From NCBI GenBank assembly GCA_030428745.1, contig JAUIEG010000230.1, positions 1 to 5,220 of the forward strand: a stretch of DNA of 5,220 nucleotides. Reading direction: 5' to 3'. This document shows, piece after piece, positions 1 through 5,220 of this stretch. Source of the DNA: Alphaproteobacteria bacterium. GTDB taxonomy: Bacteria; Pseudomonadota; Alphaproteobacteria; Caulobacterales; Parvularculaceae. Every line of letters begins with the position of its first letter. The first letter of the stretch is position 1. The position numbers and the translations under genes are program-made. Below the pieces are notes generated by a model. The model ran no database searches. It saw only the letters and a program-made list of their open reading frames with translations, and had not been told where the DNA came from.

Positions 1-228
1 AACGCCGGACAAAAGCTGCGTGATTTCTTCCGCGCTGTTAAAGCTGTTCGCCTTGTCAATCTCGGCGCCGCTGATGACATCGACGCTCGCCGCAATATCG
101 CTGAGGCTTTGCGCGCGCTTTGACGCGGTCACCGTGATGACATCGGTCTCCGCAAGAGCAGAGGAGAAAGCGCCGGGAAAAGAGGCTGCCGCGATGAGAG
201 GTAGACTGATTAGTTTTCGACGCAACAT
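1..228 (-). CDS. TonB-dependent outer-membrane receptor, N-terminal fragment (runs off the left edge)
   Basis: Reading the minus strand from the ATG at 228-226 gives 76 codons, open to base 1. The N-terminus is a clear Sec signal peptide: a basic start (MLRRK), a hydrophobic core (LISLPLIAAASFPGAF) and an SSALA-type cleavage site near residue 26. Directly after it comes ETDVITVTASKR (residues 27-38), a typical TonB-box region in which DVITVTA matches the family pattern. The start of a plug domain follows (AQSLSDIAASVDVISGAEI, then SAEEITQLLSGV), matching the conserved block where receptors read 'P.sv.Vis..di......si.d.L...pGv'. Receptors of this family import siderophores, cobalamin, metals or glycans through a 22-strand barrel using TonB-ExbBD energy. 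The substrate cannot be told because the barrel is outside the window. No strong Shine-Dalgarno sequence is visible before the ATG. The gene is divergent from yceI. The family call is firm, the exact start fairly so. Confidence 0.88.
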   Translation of the reverse strand, partial: MLRRKLISLPLIAAASFPGAFSSALAETDVITVTASKRAQSLSDIAASVDVISGAEIDKANSFNSAEEITQLLSGV

Positions 229-239
229 CAAAACCGTTA

Positions 240-443
240 TTAACTGCGGGCCGAAGCCCTATCCGCATCCTCCCACGATGTCCATTGCAGAAATTCTGAT
301 GACGGCGTTAGCACGCGCACCATTTCCTTGGCGTCAATCAAATGTGATCGCAATTGCGCGGCGGAGTCGGCCAGCGGAGCGTCTGATGCGACGGCGGACT
401 TTGCCCAATGGCGCTGCAGGGCGGCAGGGTATTCCTGCAACAA
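240..443 (-). CDS. Doubtful 67-codon ORF upstream of the TonB receptor
   Basis: A minus-strand frame from a TTG (443-441, followed by a second TTG) runs to a TAA at 242-240, 11 bp before the receptor ATG. The product would be soluble and unremarkable (it begins MLQEYPAALQRHW and ends with WTSWEDADRASARS), with no signal peptide, membrane helix or motif that I recognise. In its favour: by hand count roughly two thirds of its third codon positions are G or C, its codon choice looks coding, and its position would suit an operon with the receptor. Against it: there is no ATG or GTG start, no convincing ribosome binding site, and it fills nearly the whole gap between two divergent genes whose promoters must lie there. 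It may be a remnant or chance ORF. Confidence 0.2.
   Translation of the reverse strand: MLQEYPAALQRHWAKSAVASDAPLADSAAQLRSHLIDAKEMVRVLTPSSEFLQWTSWEDADRASARS
414..439. promoter_or_regulatory. GCAGG inverted-repeat cluster upstream of yceI, possible operator
   Basis: CTGCAGG at 414-420 is followed by the perfect short dyad GCAGG-GTATT-CCTGC at 424-438. The right arm, CCTGCA (434-439), is also complementary to the CTGCAGG copy (TGCAGG, 415-420). The element ends about 20 bases before the yceI ATG, so it lies in the leader or overlaps the promoter. It could be a regulator binding site or a small hairpin. The arms are only 5-6 bp, so chance is a real possibility in GC-rich DNA. Confidence 0.25.
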
Positions 444-458
444 TACGGGGTCACGGAA

Positions 459-1031
459 ATGAAAAAACTACTCGCCATCTGCTCAACAGCATGTCTCGCC
501 ATGACCGTGAATGCGCTCGCCGCCGACCGCTACACGCTCGACCCGGCGCATACGCAAGTCATGTTCAAGGCCGACCGGTTCGGTCTGTCCAACACCTATG
601 GCAGTTTCGCCGAAATCTCGGGCGACCTTCTGCTTGATGAAGCGCATCCCGAAAACTCTTCGGTTCGCGCCGTCATCAAAGCCGCTTCCTTAAAATCCGA
701 CAACGTCACGCGAGAGGAACATCTCACCGGCGCGAACTGGCTCGACGCCGCAAGCTTTCCCGAAATCACCTTTATATCGACAAAGGTCGAGCCCGATGGC
801 GAGACAGCGAAAATCACCGGCGACCTCACCGTTCATGGCGTCACCAAGGAAGTGACGCTTGACGCGACACTGGTGAAGATTGGAACCGATCCGGTCTCGA
901 AGAAAAAAGCGGCCGGATTTTCCGCGACGGCAAGCGTCAATCGACACGACTTCGGCGTTTCCATCGCGGAGGCGCTGATCGGTCCCGATGTGGAGATTAC
1001 GATCGAAACGCTGGCGATTGCGGCGGAATAA
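459..1031 (+). CDS. yceI: YceI-family periplasmic polyisoprenoid-binding protein
   Basis: A 190-residue protein of the usual YceI length. Residues 1-22 form a Sec signal peptide (MKKLLAICSTACLAMTV then NALAA), so the mature protein starts near DRYTLD. This is why the ATG at 459 is preferred to the in-frame ATG at 408, which would put 17 extra residues in front of the signal. A GGGG stretch at 447-450 can serve as a weak ribosome binding site. Family hallmarks follow in order: LDPAHTQVMFKADRFGLSNTYGSF (residues 27-50), EEHLTGANWLDAASFPEITF (86-105), ITGDLTVHGVTKEVTLDA (119-136), GFSATASVNRHDFGVSI (153-169), and the last strand DVEITIETLAI. YceI proteins are lipocalin-like beta barrels that hold a polyisoprenoid or similar lipid in the periplasm. 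In some bacteria they relate to isoprenoid quinones, acid or high-pH stress, but the physiological role here is unknown. The gene stands alone, divergent from the receptor and convergent with the permease. No clear terminator is visible after its TAA. Confidence 0.93.
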   Translation: MKKLLAICSTACLAMTVNALAADRYTLDPAHTQVMFKADRFGLSNTYGSFAEISGDLLLDEAHPENSSVRAVIKAASLKSDNVTREEHLTGANWLDAASFPEITFISTKVEPDGETAKITGDLTVHGVTKEVTLDATLVKIGTDPVSKKKAAGFSATASVNRHDFGVSIAEALIGPDVEITIETLAIAAE

Positions 1032-1121
1032 AACTCTGGACGGTGTGATGCGCCGGAAGCAGGAGAACTGCGAACTGGCGGATGCCCGTATTATTTCCGC
1101 GGCGTCGCAGGATGTCCACGC

Positions 1122-2438
1122 TCATGATGGAGGCGACTGTTTAGTTTCGGTTTTGGAAGCCGCCCTGCTGCGCTTGAAAACATATTCGCTGACAAAACAA
1201 GTGGAGATGACGGCCAAGGCAATGAGGAGGTTGGTTTTACTTGTTTGAAAATTGTGAACGAATAACGCGCCCAACGCGGCCAAACATAAAAACAAGCCAG
1301 TTGCGGCGAGATGTTTAGAGCTTTGAATGACGGCGGCTTTTCGAAAGCCGACCAGATTCACGACCGCAAAGATCAGGAGAAAACCGATACTCCCCGTCGA
1401 AGATATGCTCTCCAGTTCAAGCGTATTGACAAGAACTAAAGTCAACAGGACGGTAACCGCCAGCCCTATCGGCTGATTCCAAAAAATGAACGTGAACTCA
1501 TGGGGCAATTCGCCATCCTCGGCGAGCTCATAATTGACGCGGCTGCCGCCATAGATGGAAGCGTTAATCGCGGAAAATGTGGAGATAAGAGCGGCGATGG
1601 TGATAACAGTGAAGCCGGCTTGCCCAAGCATGGGCTTTGCCGCCTCCGCCAAAACATAATCCTGCGCGTTGGCAATCTCCGTAAATGGAAGCGAACCGAC
1701 CGTAATGACCGCAATGGTCAGATAAAGCGCGATTACAAATAGAACGGAGATATAATAAGCGCGGGGTATGTTTTTTTCAGGTTGTTTGATATCCGGCGCA
1801 GCGTTCGCAATAAGTTCGAACCCCTCATAGGCGACAAAAATAATCATTCCCGCCGCCACGAGAGCGAATGGCGACTCCCAATGCTCGATACTCAATTGTT
1901 CGATGTTGGGATTACCAGACAACCCCGCCGCGCCAACGCCGACGAACGCCAGCAATATAAATAGTTTGATAATGACTGCGTAGGATTCAATGGCGCCGAC
2001 CACTTTGATGCTATAATAATTGATGGCGGCTGCGATAAGAATAATCCCGCTTGCAAACAAATGCTGATCGAGCGCATTGTTTCCAGTGATTTTGACGAGA
2101 TTTGGCGCATAGGATCCGAAGGCGGACGCGTAGAGCGACAACATGATAATGTAACTCACCCAGAGCAAATTGTTGACGCCGCCGCTGAAAACGCCTTTTC
2201 CAAAACCTTCATTGACAAAACGCACGGTCCCGCCGCGGTCCGGATAGGCTTTCGACAGTTTCACGTAACTGTAAGCGGTGATGAGGGCGATTAAGCCCGC
2301 AATGAGAAAAGCGACAGGCGTTCCGCCCTTTGCCAGATCGGCGGCCAATCCGAGAACTGCGAAGATACCTCCGCCGACCATGCCGCCGATGCCAATTGAG
2401 ACCGCTTCGCGTAAGCCGATTTTCTGTTGGTCAGCCAC
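1122..2438 (-). CDS. APC-superfamily amino-acid permease
   Basis: A 438-residue inner-membrane transporter with about 12 hydrophobic helices (roughly 13-33, 42-63, 87-107, 127-147, 153-172, 190-211, 227-248, 276-296, 321-341, 346-364, 378-396, 402-421), the normal size and topology for APC permeases (AA_permease_2 type). TM1 carries the substrate-binding GIGGMVGGGIFAVLG loop (16-30). TM6 and the following loop read FVAYEGFELIANAAPDIKQP then EKNIPRA (201-227), the conserved E-x-P-x-x-x-IP-R-A signature. TM8 has STFSAINASIYGGSR then VNYELAEDGELP (286-312). These proteins carry amino acids or polyamines by proton or sodium symport or by exchange; the substrate is not deducible. The start is GTG (2438-2436). 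It is chosen because the conserved N-terminus begins just after it (QQKIGLREAVSIGIGG) and no in-frame ATG lies upstream; the ATG at 2452-2450 is in another frame. The gene lies 33 bp downstream of the marC-like gene, so co-transcription is likely. It is clearly more AT-rich than the channel gene (27/60 G+C at 1141-1200, 26/60 at 1741-1800). Confidence 0.93.
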   Translation of the reverse strand: MADQQKIGLREAVSIGIGGMVGGGIFAVLGLAADLAKGGTPVAFLIAGLIALITAYSYVKLSKAYPDRGGTVRFVNEGFGKGVFSGGVNNLLWVSYIIMLSLYASAFGSYAPNLVKITGNNALDQHLFASGIILIAAAINYYSIKVVGAIESYAVIIKLFILLAFVGVGAAGLSGNPNIEQLSIEHWESPFALVAAGMIIFVAYEGFELIANAAPDIKQPEKNIPRAYYISVLFVIALYLTIAVITVGSLPFTEIANAQDYVLAEAAKPMLGQAGFTVITIAALISTFSAINASIYGGSRVNYELAEDGELPHEFTFIFWNQPIGLAVTVLLTLVLVNTLELESISSTGSIGFLLIFAVVNLVGFRKAAVIQSSKHLAATGLFLCLAALGALFVHNFQTSKTNLLIALAVISTCFVSEYVFKRSRAASKTETKQSPPS

Positions 2439-2471
2439 AGACGGTTCGCCATTTGCAAATATTGTTACCGA

Positions 2472-3107
2472 TCATCCCGCCAGCCCAGGCGCAAGCACCT
2501 TCGCGCCGTCAAACATCATTTCGACAGCGATCGCCGCCAAGATCATGCCCATCAACCGAGTCATGACCACGCGCATTTTCGCCGACAATAGCTTTCCTAT
2601 GGCTGCCGCAAAAAACAGGACCGTGAAAAGCGCTATAAGAACTGCGGCAAGGACCGCGCTGAAGGCAACGTAGCGCGACAGCCCGTCTGCTTGCGCCGAA
2701 TAAATAATCAGCGCCGCAATCGTTCCGGGCCCCACAATCATTGGAAAAGTCATGGGGTAAAATGCAATGCTGTCCTGCTCTTCGTCCGCCTCTTTTTCTT
2801 TCTCGCCGCGTTCATGGGAGGTGATCTCTTTCCCGTGCAGCATAGAAAAGGCGATCCCCAGAAGAACCAGACCGCCGGCGACCCGGAAAGCGTCAATTGT
2901 GACACCGAAAAAACCGATGATCTTGGCGCCGGCGAAAGATATGACGCCACACATGATCGTGGCGTAGACGGCAACCCTAACAGCCGCTGAACGCTGCTCG
3001 GCGACGGGTTTCCCGTTCGTTAAAGAAAGAAAGATGGGCAAATTGACAAAAGGATTCATGATCGCGAACAACGCGCCAAAAAATTTAGTCGCGAATGCGA
3101 TATCCAT
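2472..3107 (-). CDS. MarC/SnatA-family (UPF0056) inner-membrane protein
   Basis: A 211-residue protein, the usual length for MarC-family proteins, with six predicted helices (about 5-28, 42-66, 70-90, 120-138, 147-170, 182-202). Conserved blocks are NPFVNLPIFLSLT (18-30), FRVAGGLVLLGIAFSML (74-90), PMTFPMIVGPGTIAAL (118-133) and the last-helix RLMGMILAAIAVEMMFDG (184-201). A highly charged cytoplasmic-type loop rich in Glu and Lys lies at 92-113. The ATG at 3107-3105 is preceded by AAAGGA at 3118-3123, a spacing of 10 nt. MarC was once tied to multiple antibiotic resistance, a link later withdrawn. The archaeal relative SnatA transports neutral amino acids (NAAT family). Together with the amino-acid permease 33 bp downstream, this makes an amino-acid transport role plausible here, but that is inference. 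Several paralogues exist in most genomes (MarC, YchE, YhgN in E. coli), so no symbol is given. Confidence 0.92.
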   Translation of the reverse strand: MDIAFATKFFGALFAIMNPFVNLPIFLSLTNGKPVAEQRSAAVRVAVYATIMCGVISFAGAKIIGFFGVTIDAFRVAGGLVLLGIAFSMLHGKEITSHERGEKEKEADEEQDSIAFYPMTFPMIVGPGTIAALIIYSAQADGLSRYVAFSAVLAAVLIALFTVLFFAAAIGKLLSAKMRVVMTRLMGMILAAIAVEMMFDGAKVLAPGLAG

Positions 3108-3213
3108 GTTGCTGCAATCCTTTTTGCACGACGATAACGGATTCGCATCTAGAGAAGAAGGAAGTAAGCGCGCCCCTCAGGACTTGAACCACAATCATGA
3201 GATGTCTTTTCCG

Positions 3214-3999
3214 TCATTCCTTCGGCAACCTGTCGGACAATGCCTTCACCTGCGCATGCAGGGCGGCGATGTCACGCCGGATCGCCTGCTGGCCATCCAC
3301 AACCTCGTCGACAACGGGCTCTGAGTCCTCCTCAACGACGCGCACCACGATGGCGACGAAAAGATTGAGCATGGTGAAGGTGGCGATCAGCACAAAGGAC
3401 AGAAAGAACACCCATGACCGCTTATGCGTCTCTGCGACTTGCGAGGCGATATCCGGCCAGCCTTCCAGCGTCATCACCTGAAACAGCGTGTACATGGCCT
3501 GAAAGACATCGCCGAACAGGTCCGGATGCGCCGGTCCGTAGAGATTGGCGGCGATCACCGCAAAGACATAGACGATCAGCGCCAGGACGACGCCGACCGA
3601 GGCGATGCCCGGGATCGAATCGAGCAGCGCCGAAACGACGACCCGCATCCGCGGAATGACCGTGATCACCCTCAAGACCCTCAACACCCGGAAAGCCCGG
3701 AGCGCCGCAAGCCCCGATGTGGCTGCGCCAATAGAGACGAGGACAATCAGGAAATCGAAAATATTCCAGCCATTGCGGAAATAGCCTCCGCGCCAGGCGA
3801 TGATCCTCATGCCGATTTCCACCACAAAGGCGTAAACAATGATGCGGTCGACAATTTTGAGGAGCGGCGCGTCCTTGAACGCCGGAAAGGTCTCCGCGCC
3901 CAGGATAACGGCGTTGACGATAATCAGCGACAGAACGACCGCCTGAAAGGCCGAACTTTCTACAAAACGCTGTAAAGACGTTCGTTTCGGTTCCGTCAT
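3214..3999 (-). CDS. Voltage-gated cation channel of the NaChBac/BacNav superfamily with a calcium-channel-like filter (TLEGWPD)
   Basis: A 261-residue, complete six-helix channel that would act as a homotetramer in the inner membrane. S1 is about 19-36 with N29. S2 is about 48-68 with the charge-transfer residues F58, E61 and R65. S3 is about 78-92 with WNIFD (78-82). S4 holds four gating arginines spaced by three, R101, R104, R107 and R110, so the voltage sensor looks intact. The S4-S5 linker (IPRMRVVVSALLDSIPG) is standard, S5 is about 135-154, and S6 is about 195-221 with NLFVAIVV. The pore loop ends in T177-L-E-G-W-P-D183 (bases 3471-3451). Bacterial sodium channels have TLESW there. Glycine after the Glu plus the acidic D183 resembles repeats I and III of animal Cav channels and the glycine filter reported as decisive in the prokaryotic channel CavMr, so Ca2+ selectivity is inferred. 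After S6 comes an acidic neck (EEDSEP, 223-228), then a perfect 4-3 heptad at I240, I244, L247, V251, L254, L258, a tetramerising coiled coil as in NaChBac. The ATG at 3999 fits S1 placement. Confidence 0.95.
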   Translation of the reverse strand: MTEPKRTSLQRFVESSAFQAVVLSLIIVNAVILGAETFPAFKDAPLLKIVDRIIVYAFVVEIGMRIIAWRGGYFRNGWNIFDFLIVLVSIGAATSGLAALRAFRVLRVLRVITVIPRMRVVVSALLDSIPGIASVGVVLALIVYVFAVIAANLYGPAHPDLFGDVFQAMYTLFQVMTLEGWPDIASQVAETHKRSWVFFLSFVLIATFTMLNLFVAIVVRVVEEDSEPVVDEVVDGQQAIRRDIAALHAQVKALSDRLPKE

Positions 4000-4087
4000 C
4001 CGCCCGTATAGCCCTTGAATTGGAGCTGGTTGGGGAAAACCCGGCGGGCTCCCTTCATGGCTTTGCTAGGCGGATTCTGCGCCACGC

Positions 4088-4115
4088 GGAAAGCGCCGGA
4101 AAATGAGAGCTTTCC
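4088..4115. repeat. Inverted repeat GGAAAGC / GCTTTCC in the channel-gene leader region
   Basis: GGAAAGC at 4088-4094 and its exact complement GCTTTCC at 4109-4115 are separated by 14 bases. On the minus strand this lies about 90-116 nt before the channel ATG, so it could form a hairpin in that gene's leader or be a binding site in the divergent control region. There is no T-run after either arm, so it is not an intrinsic terminator. Seven-base arms can occur by chance. Confidence 0.25.
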
Positions 4116-4186
4116 TTTCTCCTCCCGGCTGCGCAATCATTGCCAAATAGAAAGTCGCCGATCTTCCGGCAATTGGCCGCAAACGA

Positions 4187-4215
4187 TTGGCTGGCTTCAC
4201 AAAATCCGCTATGCG
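4187..4215 (+). promoter_or_regulatory. Candidate promoter for the coiled-coil membrane protein gene
   Basis: TTGGCT (4187-4192), a 17-base spacer and TATGCG (4210-4215) form a weak sigma-70-like pair (four and three matches to the consensus hexamers). The right element, read as GCTATGCG, also begins with the GCTA of the alphaproteobacterial -10 consensus. It lies about 50 bp before the GTG start at 4264. No other clear promoter, RNA element or gene is visible in the 264-bp divergent gap 4000-4263, apart from the small inverted repeat at 4088-4115 and a doubtful leader ORF on the minus strand. Confidence 0.25.
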
Positions 4216-4263
4216 GGGCGTTTGCGGCGCATATGGGGGCGAGCCCCAGAGGTAAGCGAAGAC

Positions 4264-5220
4264 GTGAGCGATCTCGACGACGAACAGGAAAACGCCGGGC
4301 GCGATGACGCTGGAGACAGCGCTCCGCGCATGCGCTTCAAGGGCATCGTCGAAGCGGAGCGCCGCGACGCCGCCAGACGCGACGATGAGCGCGACGATGG
4401 TGAACTGATCTACTTCACCTCAAACGAGCAGCGCTGGAACGCGCGCAGCCGCCAGATATGGCACGCCGCGCGGATGACGGCGGTGTTTGTCTTCTTCTCT
4501 ACACTTGTGGGCCTGCCGCTCGGCAACTGGTTCGCCCATAAGCAGATCACAGCGCTGACCGGCGTCGACCGGCCATGGAACCCCCTCAGCGCTTTTGAAA
4601 TCGAGACAGTGCTGTTCGCCTTTATCATACCGGCGCTGGTGTTGTTCACGGGCTACGCCGTTTCGCGACTGATGGAGATGATCCGCGCCGCCGAAGCGAT
4701 CGCGATCGCCGCCCAGCGTTTCGTGACGCCCGATATTGCGGCGGCGCATAATGTGGAAACGGTCGGCGCCGTTGTTCAGACTCAGGTGAACGCACTCAAT
4801 CAGGGACTGGATGGCGCCCTCTCCCGCCTCGCTTCTGTGGAAGCCATGATCCGCCAGCATGTGGAGGCGATCGAAATCGCCGGCGAAGCGATTGAGGCGA
4901 AAGCCACAGGCGCCGCCGGACGCGTCGCCGATGAACGCTCGCGTTTGATGGAGCTCACCGAAAGCCTCAACGCGCACGCCGACAGCTTCGCCGCCGCCAT
5001 TGCGGAAAAGGCGAAGGCGGCGATTTCATCGCTGGAATCGGCGGAATCGACATCGGTGCAGGCGGAAAAGGATTTCGACGAGCGCCTCCATCGCCTTGAA
5101 ACGGCGGCGGAGCGCGCCTTCAACTCATTTGAATCCCTGCGCGATGCATTGCGCGATGTGGATGAAACGATGCGCGCCTCCGCACAATCCGTCGATCAGT
5201 CTGCGGAAGAAACCCGCAGC
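4264..5220 (+). CDS. Membrane-anchored coiled-coil protein, N-terminal 319 residues (open at the right edge), TipN-like layout
   Basis: Starting at GTG 4264, the frame stays open to base 5220 for 319 codons without a stop, and the codon use is GC-rich and regular (41/60 G+C at 4681-4740). Residues 1-60 are strongly charged and predicted soluble (DEQENAGRDD, then EAERRDAARRDDERDDGE). Two hydrophobic helices follow at about 71-90 (MTAVFVFFSTLVGLPLGNWF) and 115-135 (TVLFAFIIPALVLFTGYAVS). From residue 140 to the edge the sequence is Ala/Glu/Arg-rich, helical and nearly free of proline and glycine clusters, as in long coiled coils. AGAGG at 4248-4252 is a usable ribosome binding site about 11 nt before the GTG. 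No in-frame ATG lies upstream; a later ATG at residue 23 is possible. Two N-terminal TM helices followed by a long coiled coil is the layout of Caulobacter TipN, a new-pole landmark, and of other large alphaproteobacterial scaffold proteins. I do not recognise a defined domain, so function is unassigned. It is divergent from the channel gene. Confidence 0.85.
   Translation, partial: MSDLDDEQENAGRDDAGDSAPRMRFKGIVEAERRDAARRDDERDDGELIYFTSNEQRWNARSRQIWHAARMTAVFVFFSTLVGLPLGNWFAHKQITALTGVDRPWNPLSAFEIETVLFAFIIPALVLFTGYAVSRLMEMIRAAEAIAIAAQRFVTPDIAAAHNVETVGAVVQTQVNALNQGLDGALSRLASVEAMIRQHVEAIEIAGEAIEAKATGAAGRVADERSRLMELTESLNAHADSFAAAIAEKAKAAISSLESAESTSVQAEKDFDERLHRLETAAERAFNSFESLRDALRDVDETMRASAQSVDQSAEETRS

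Noticed and set aside
408..458. Upstream in-frame ATG at 408 as the yceI start
   Set aside because: It would place 17 non-signal residues before a standard KK-led signal peptide and would sit upstream of the repeat cluster; the ATG at 459 fits export of the protein.
20..637. Long plus-strand frame of 205 codons across the receptor and yceI starts
   Set aside because: It is antisense to the receptor signal peptide and out of frame with yceI, Arg/Pro-rich in the manner of shadow frames, and has no family features.
1051..1104. CGCCGGAA ... TTCCGCGGCG as a terminator between the convergent yceI and permease genes
   Set aside because: The arms are imperfect, the loop is 36 bases long and no T-run follows on either strand.
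3168..3191. GGTTCAAGTCC on the minus strand in the channel-marC gap, like a tRNA T-loop
   Set aside because: The flanking bases do not form the 5-bp T-stem, and no anticodon arm, D-arm or acceptor stem can be traced. It is neither a tRNA nor a supported att-site remnant.
3085..3198. 37-codon minus-strand ORF between the channel and the marC-like gene
   Set aside because: It overlaps the start of the marC-like gene, has no recognisable features or good ribosome binding site, and can be explained by chance.
3424..3975. 183-codon plus-strand frame antisense to the channel
   Set aside because: It is a low-complexity frame rich in Asp, Arg and His that mirrors the channel's codon pattern; the opposite strand encodes a clear conserved protein.
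4420..4977. 185-codon minus-strand frame antisense to the coiled-coil gene
   Set aside because: The plus strand has an unbroken 319-codon frame with two membrane helices, a plausible ribosome binding site and regular codon use; the antisense frame is His/Arg-rich and featureless.

Overview
The window looks like chromosomal DNA from a Gram-negative, most likely alphaproteobacterial, organism. The evidence is an outer-membrane TonB-dependent receptor, a Sec-exported periplasmic YceI protein, moderately GC-rich codon use, and a two-TM, coiled-coil membrane protein of a layout familiar from that class. No species can be named from the sequence alone. There is no insertion sequence, tRNA, rRNA, CRISPR array or phage gene.

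Left part (1-1031): a divergent pair. The first 76 codons of a TonB-dependent outer-membrane receptor run off the left edge on the minus strand. A periplasmic YceI-family lipid-binding protein (459-1031) runs on the plus strand. The 230 bp between them contain a doubtful 67-codon minus-strand ORF and a small cluster of GCAGG inverted repeats in front of yceI.

Middle (1122-3999): three membrane-protein genes on the minus strand, transcribed in the order voltage-gated cation channel (3999-3214), MarC/SnatA-family protein (3107-2472), APC-superfamily amino-acid permease (2438-1122). The marC-like and permease genes are 33 bp apart and probably co-transcribed. Both families include amino-acid transporters. 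The channel is separated from them by 106 bp and may or may not belong to the same transcript. The permease gene is visibly more AT-rich than the channel and the right-hand gene.

Right part (4000-5220): a 264-bp divergent intergenic region with a candidate promoter, then the start of a large plus-strand gene that is still open at the right edge. It has a charged N-terminus, two transmembrane helices and a long helical, coiled-coil-like region. This is the layout of alphaproteobacterial polarity or scaffold proteins such as TipN, but homology is not shown.

The most interesting item is the channel. It is a complete single-domain (24TM-type precursor) channel of the NaChBac/BacNav superfamily. 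Its selectivity filter reads TLEGWPD instead of the TLESW of bacterial sodium channels. That filter resembles repeats I and III of animal voltage-gated calcium channels and the glycine-containing filter of the native prokaryotic calcium channel CavMr, so this gene is a candidate native bacterial voltage-gated Ca2+ channel.
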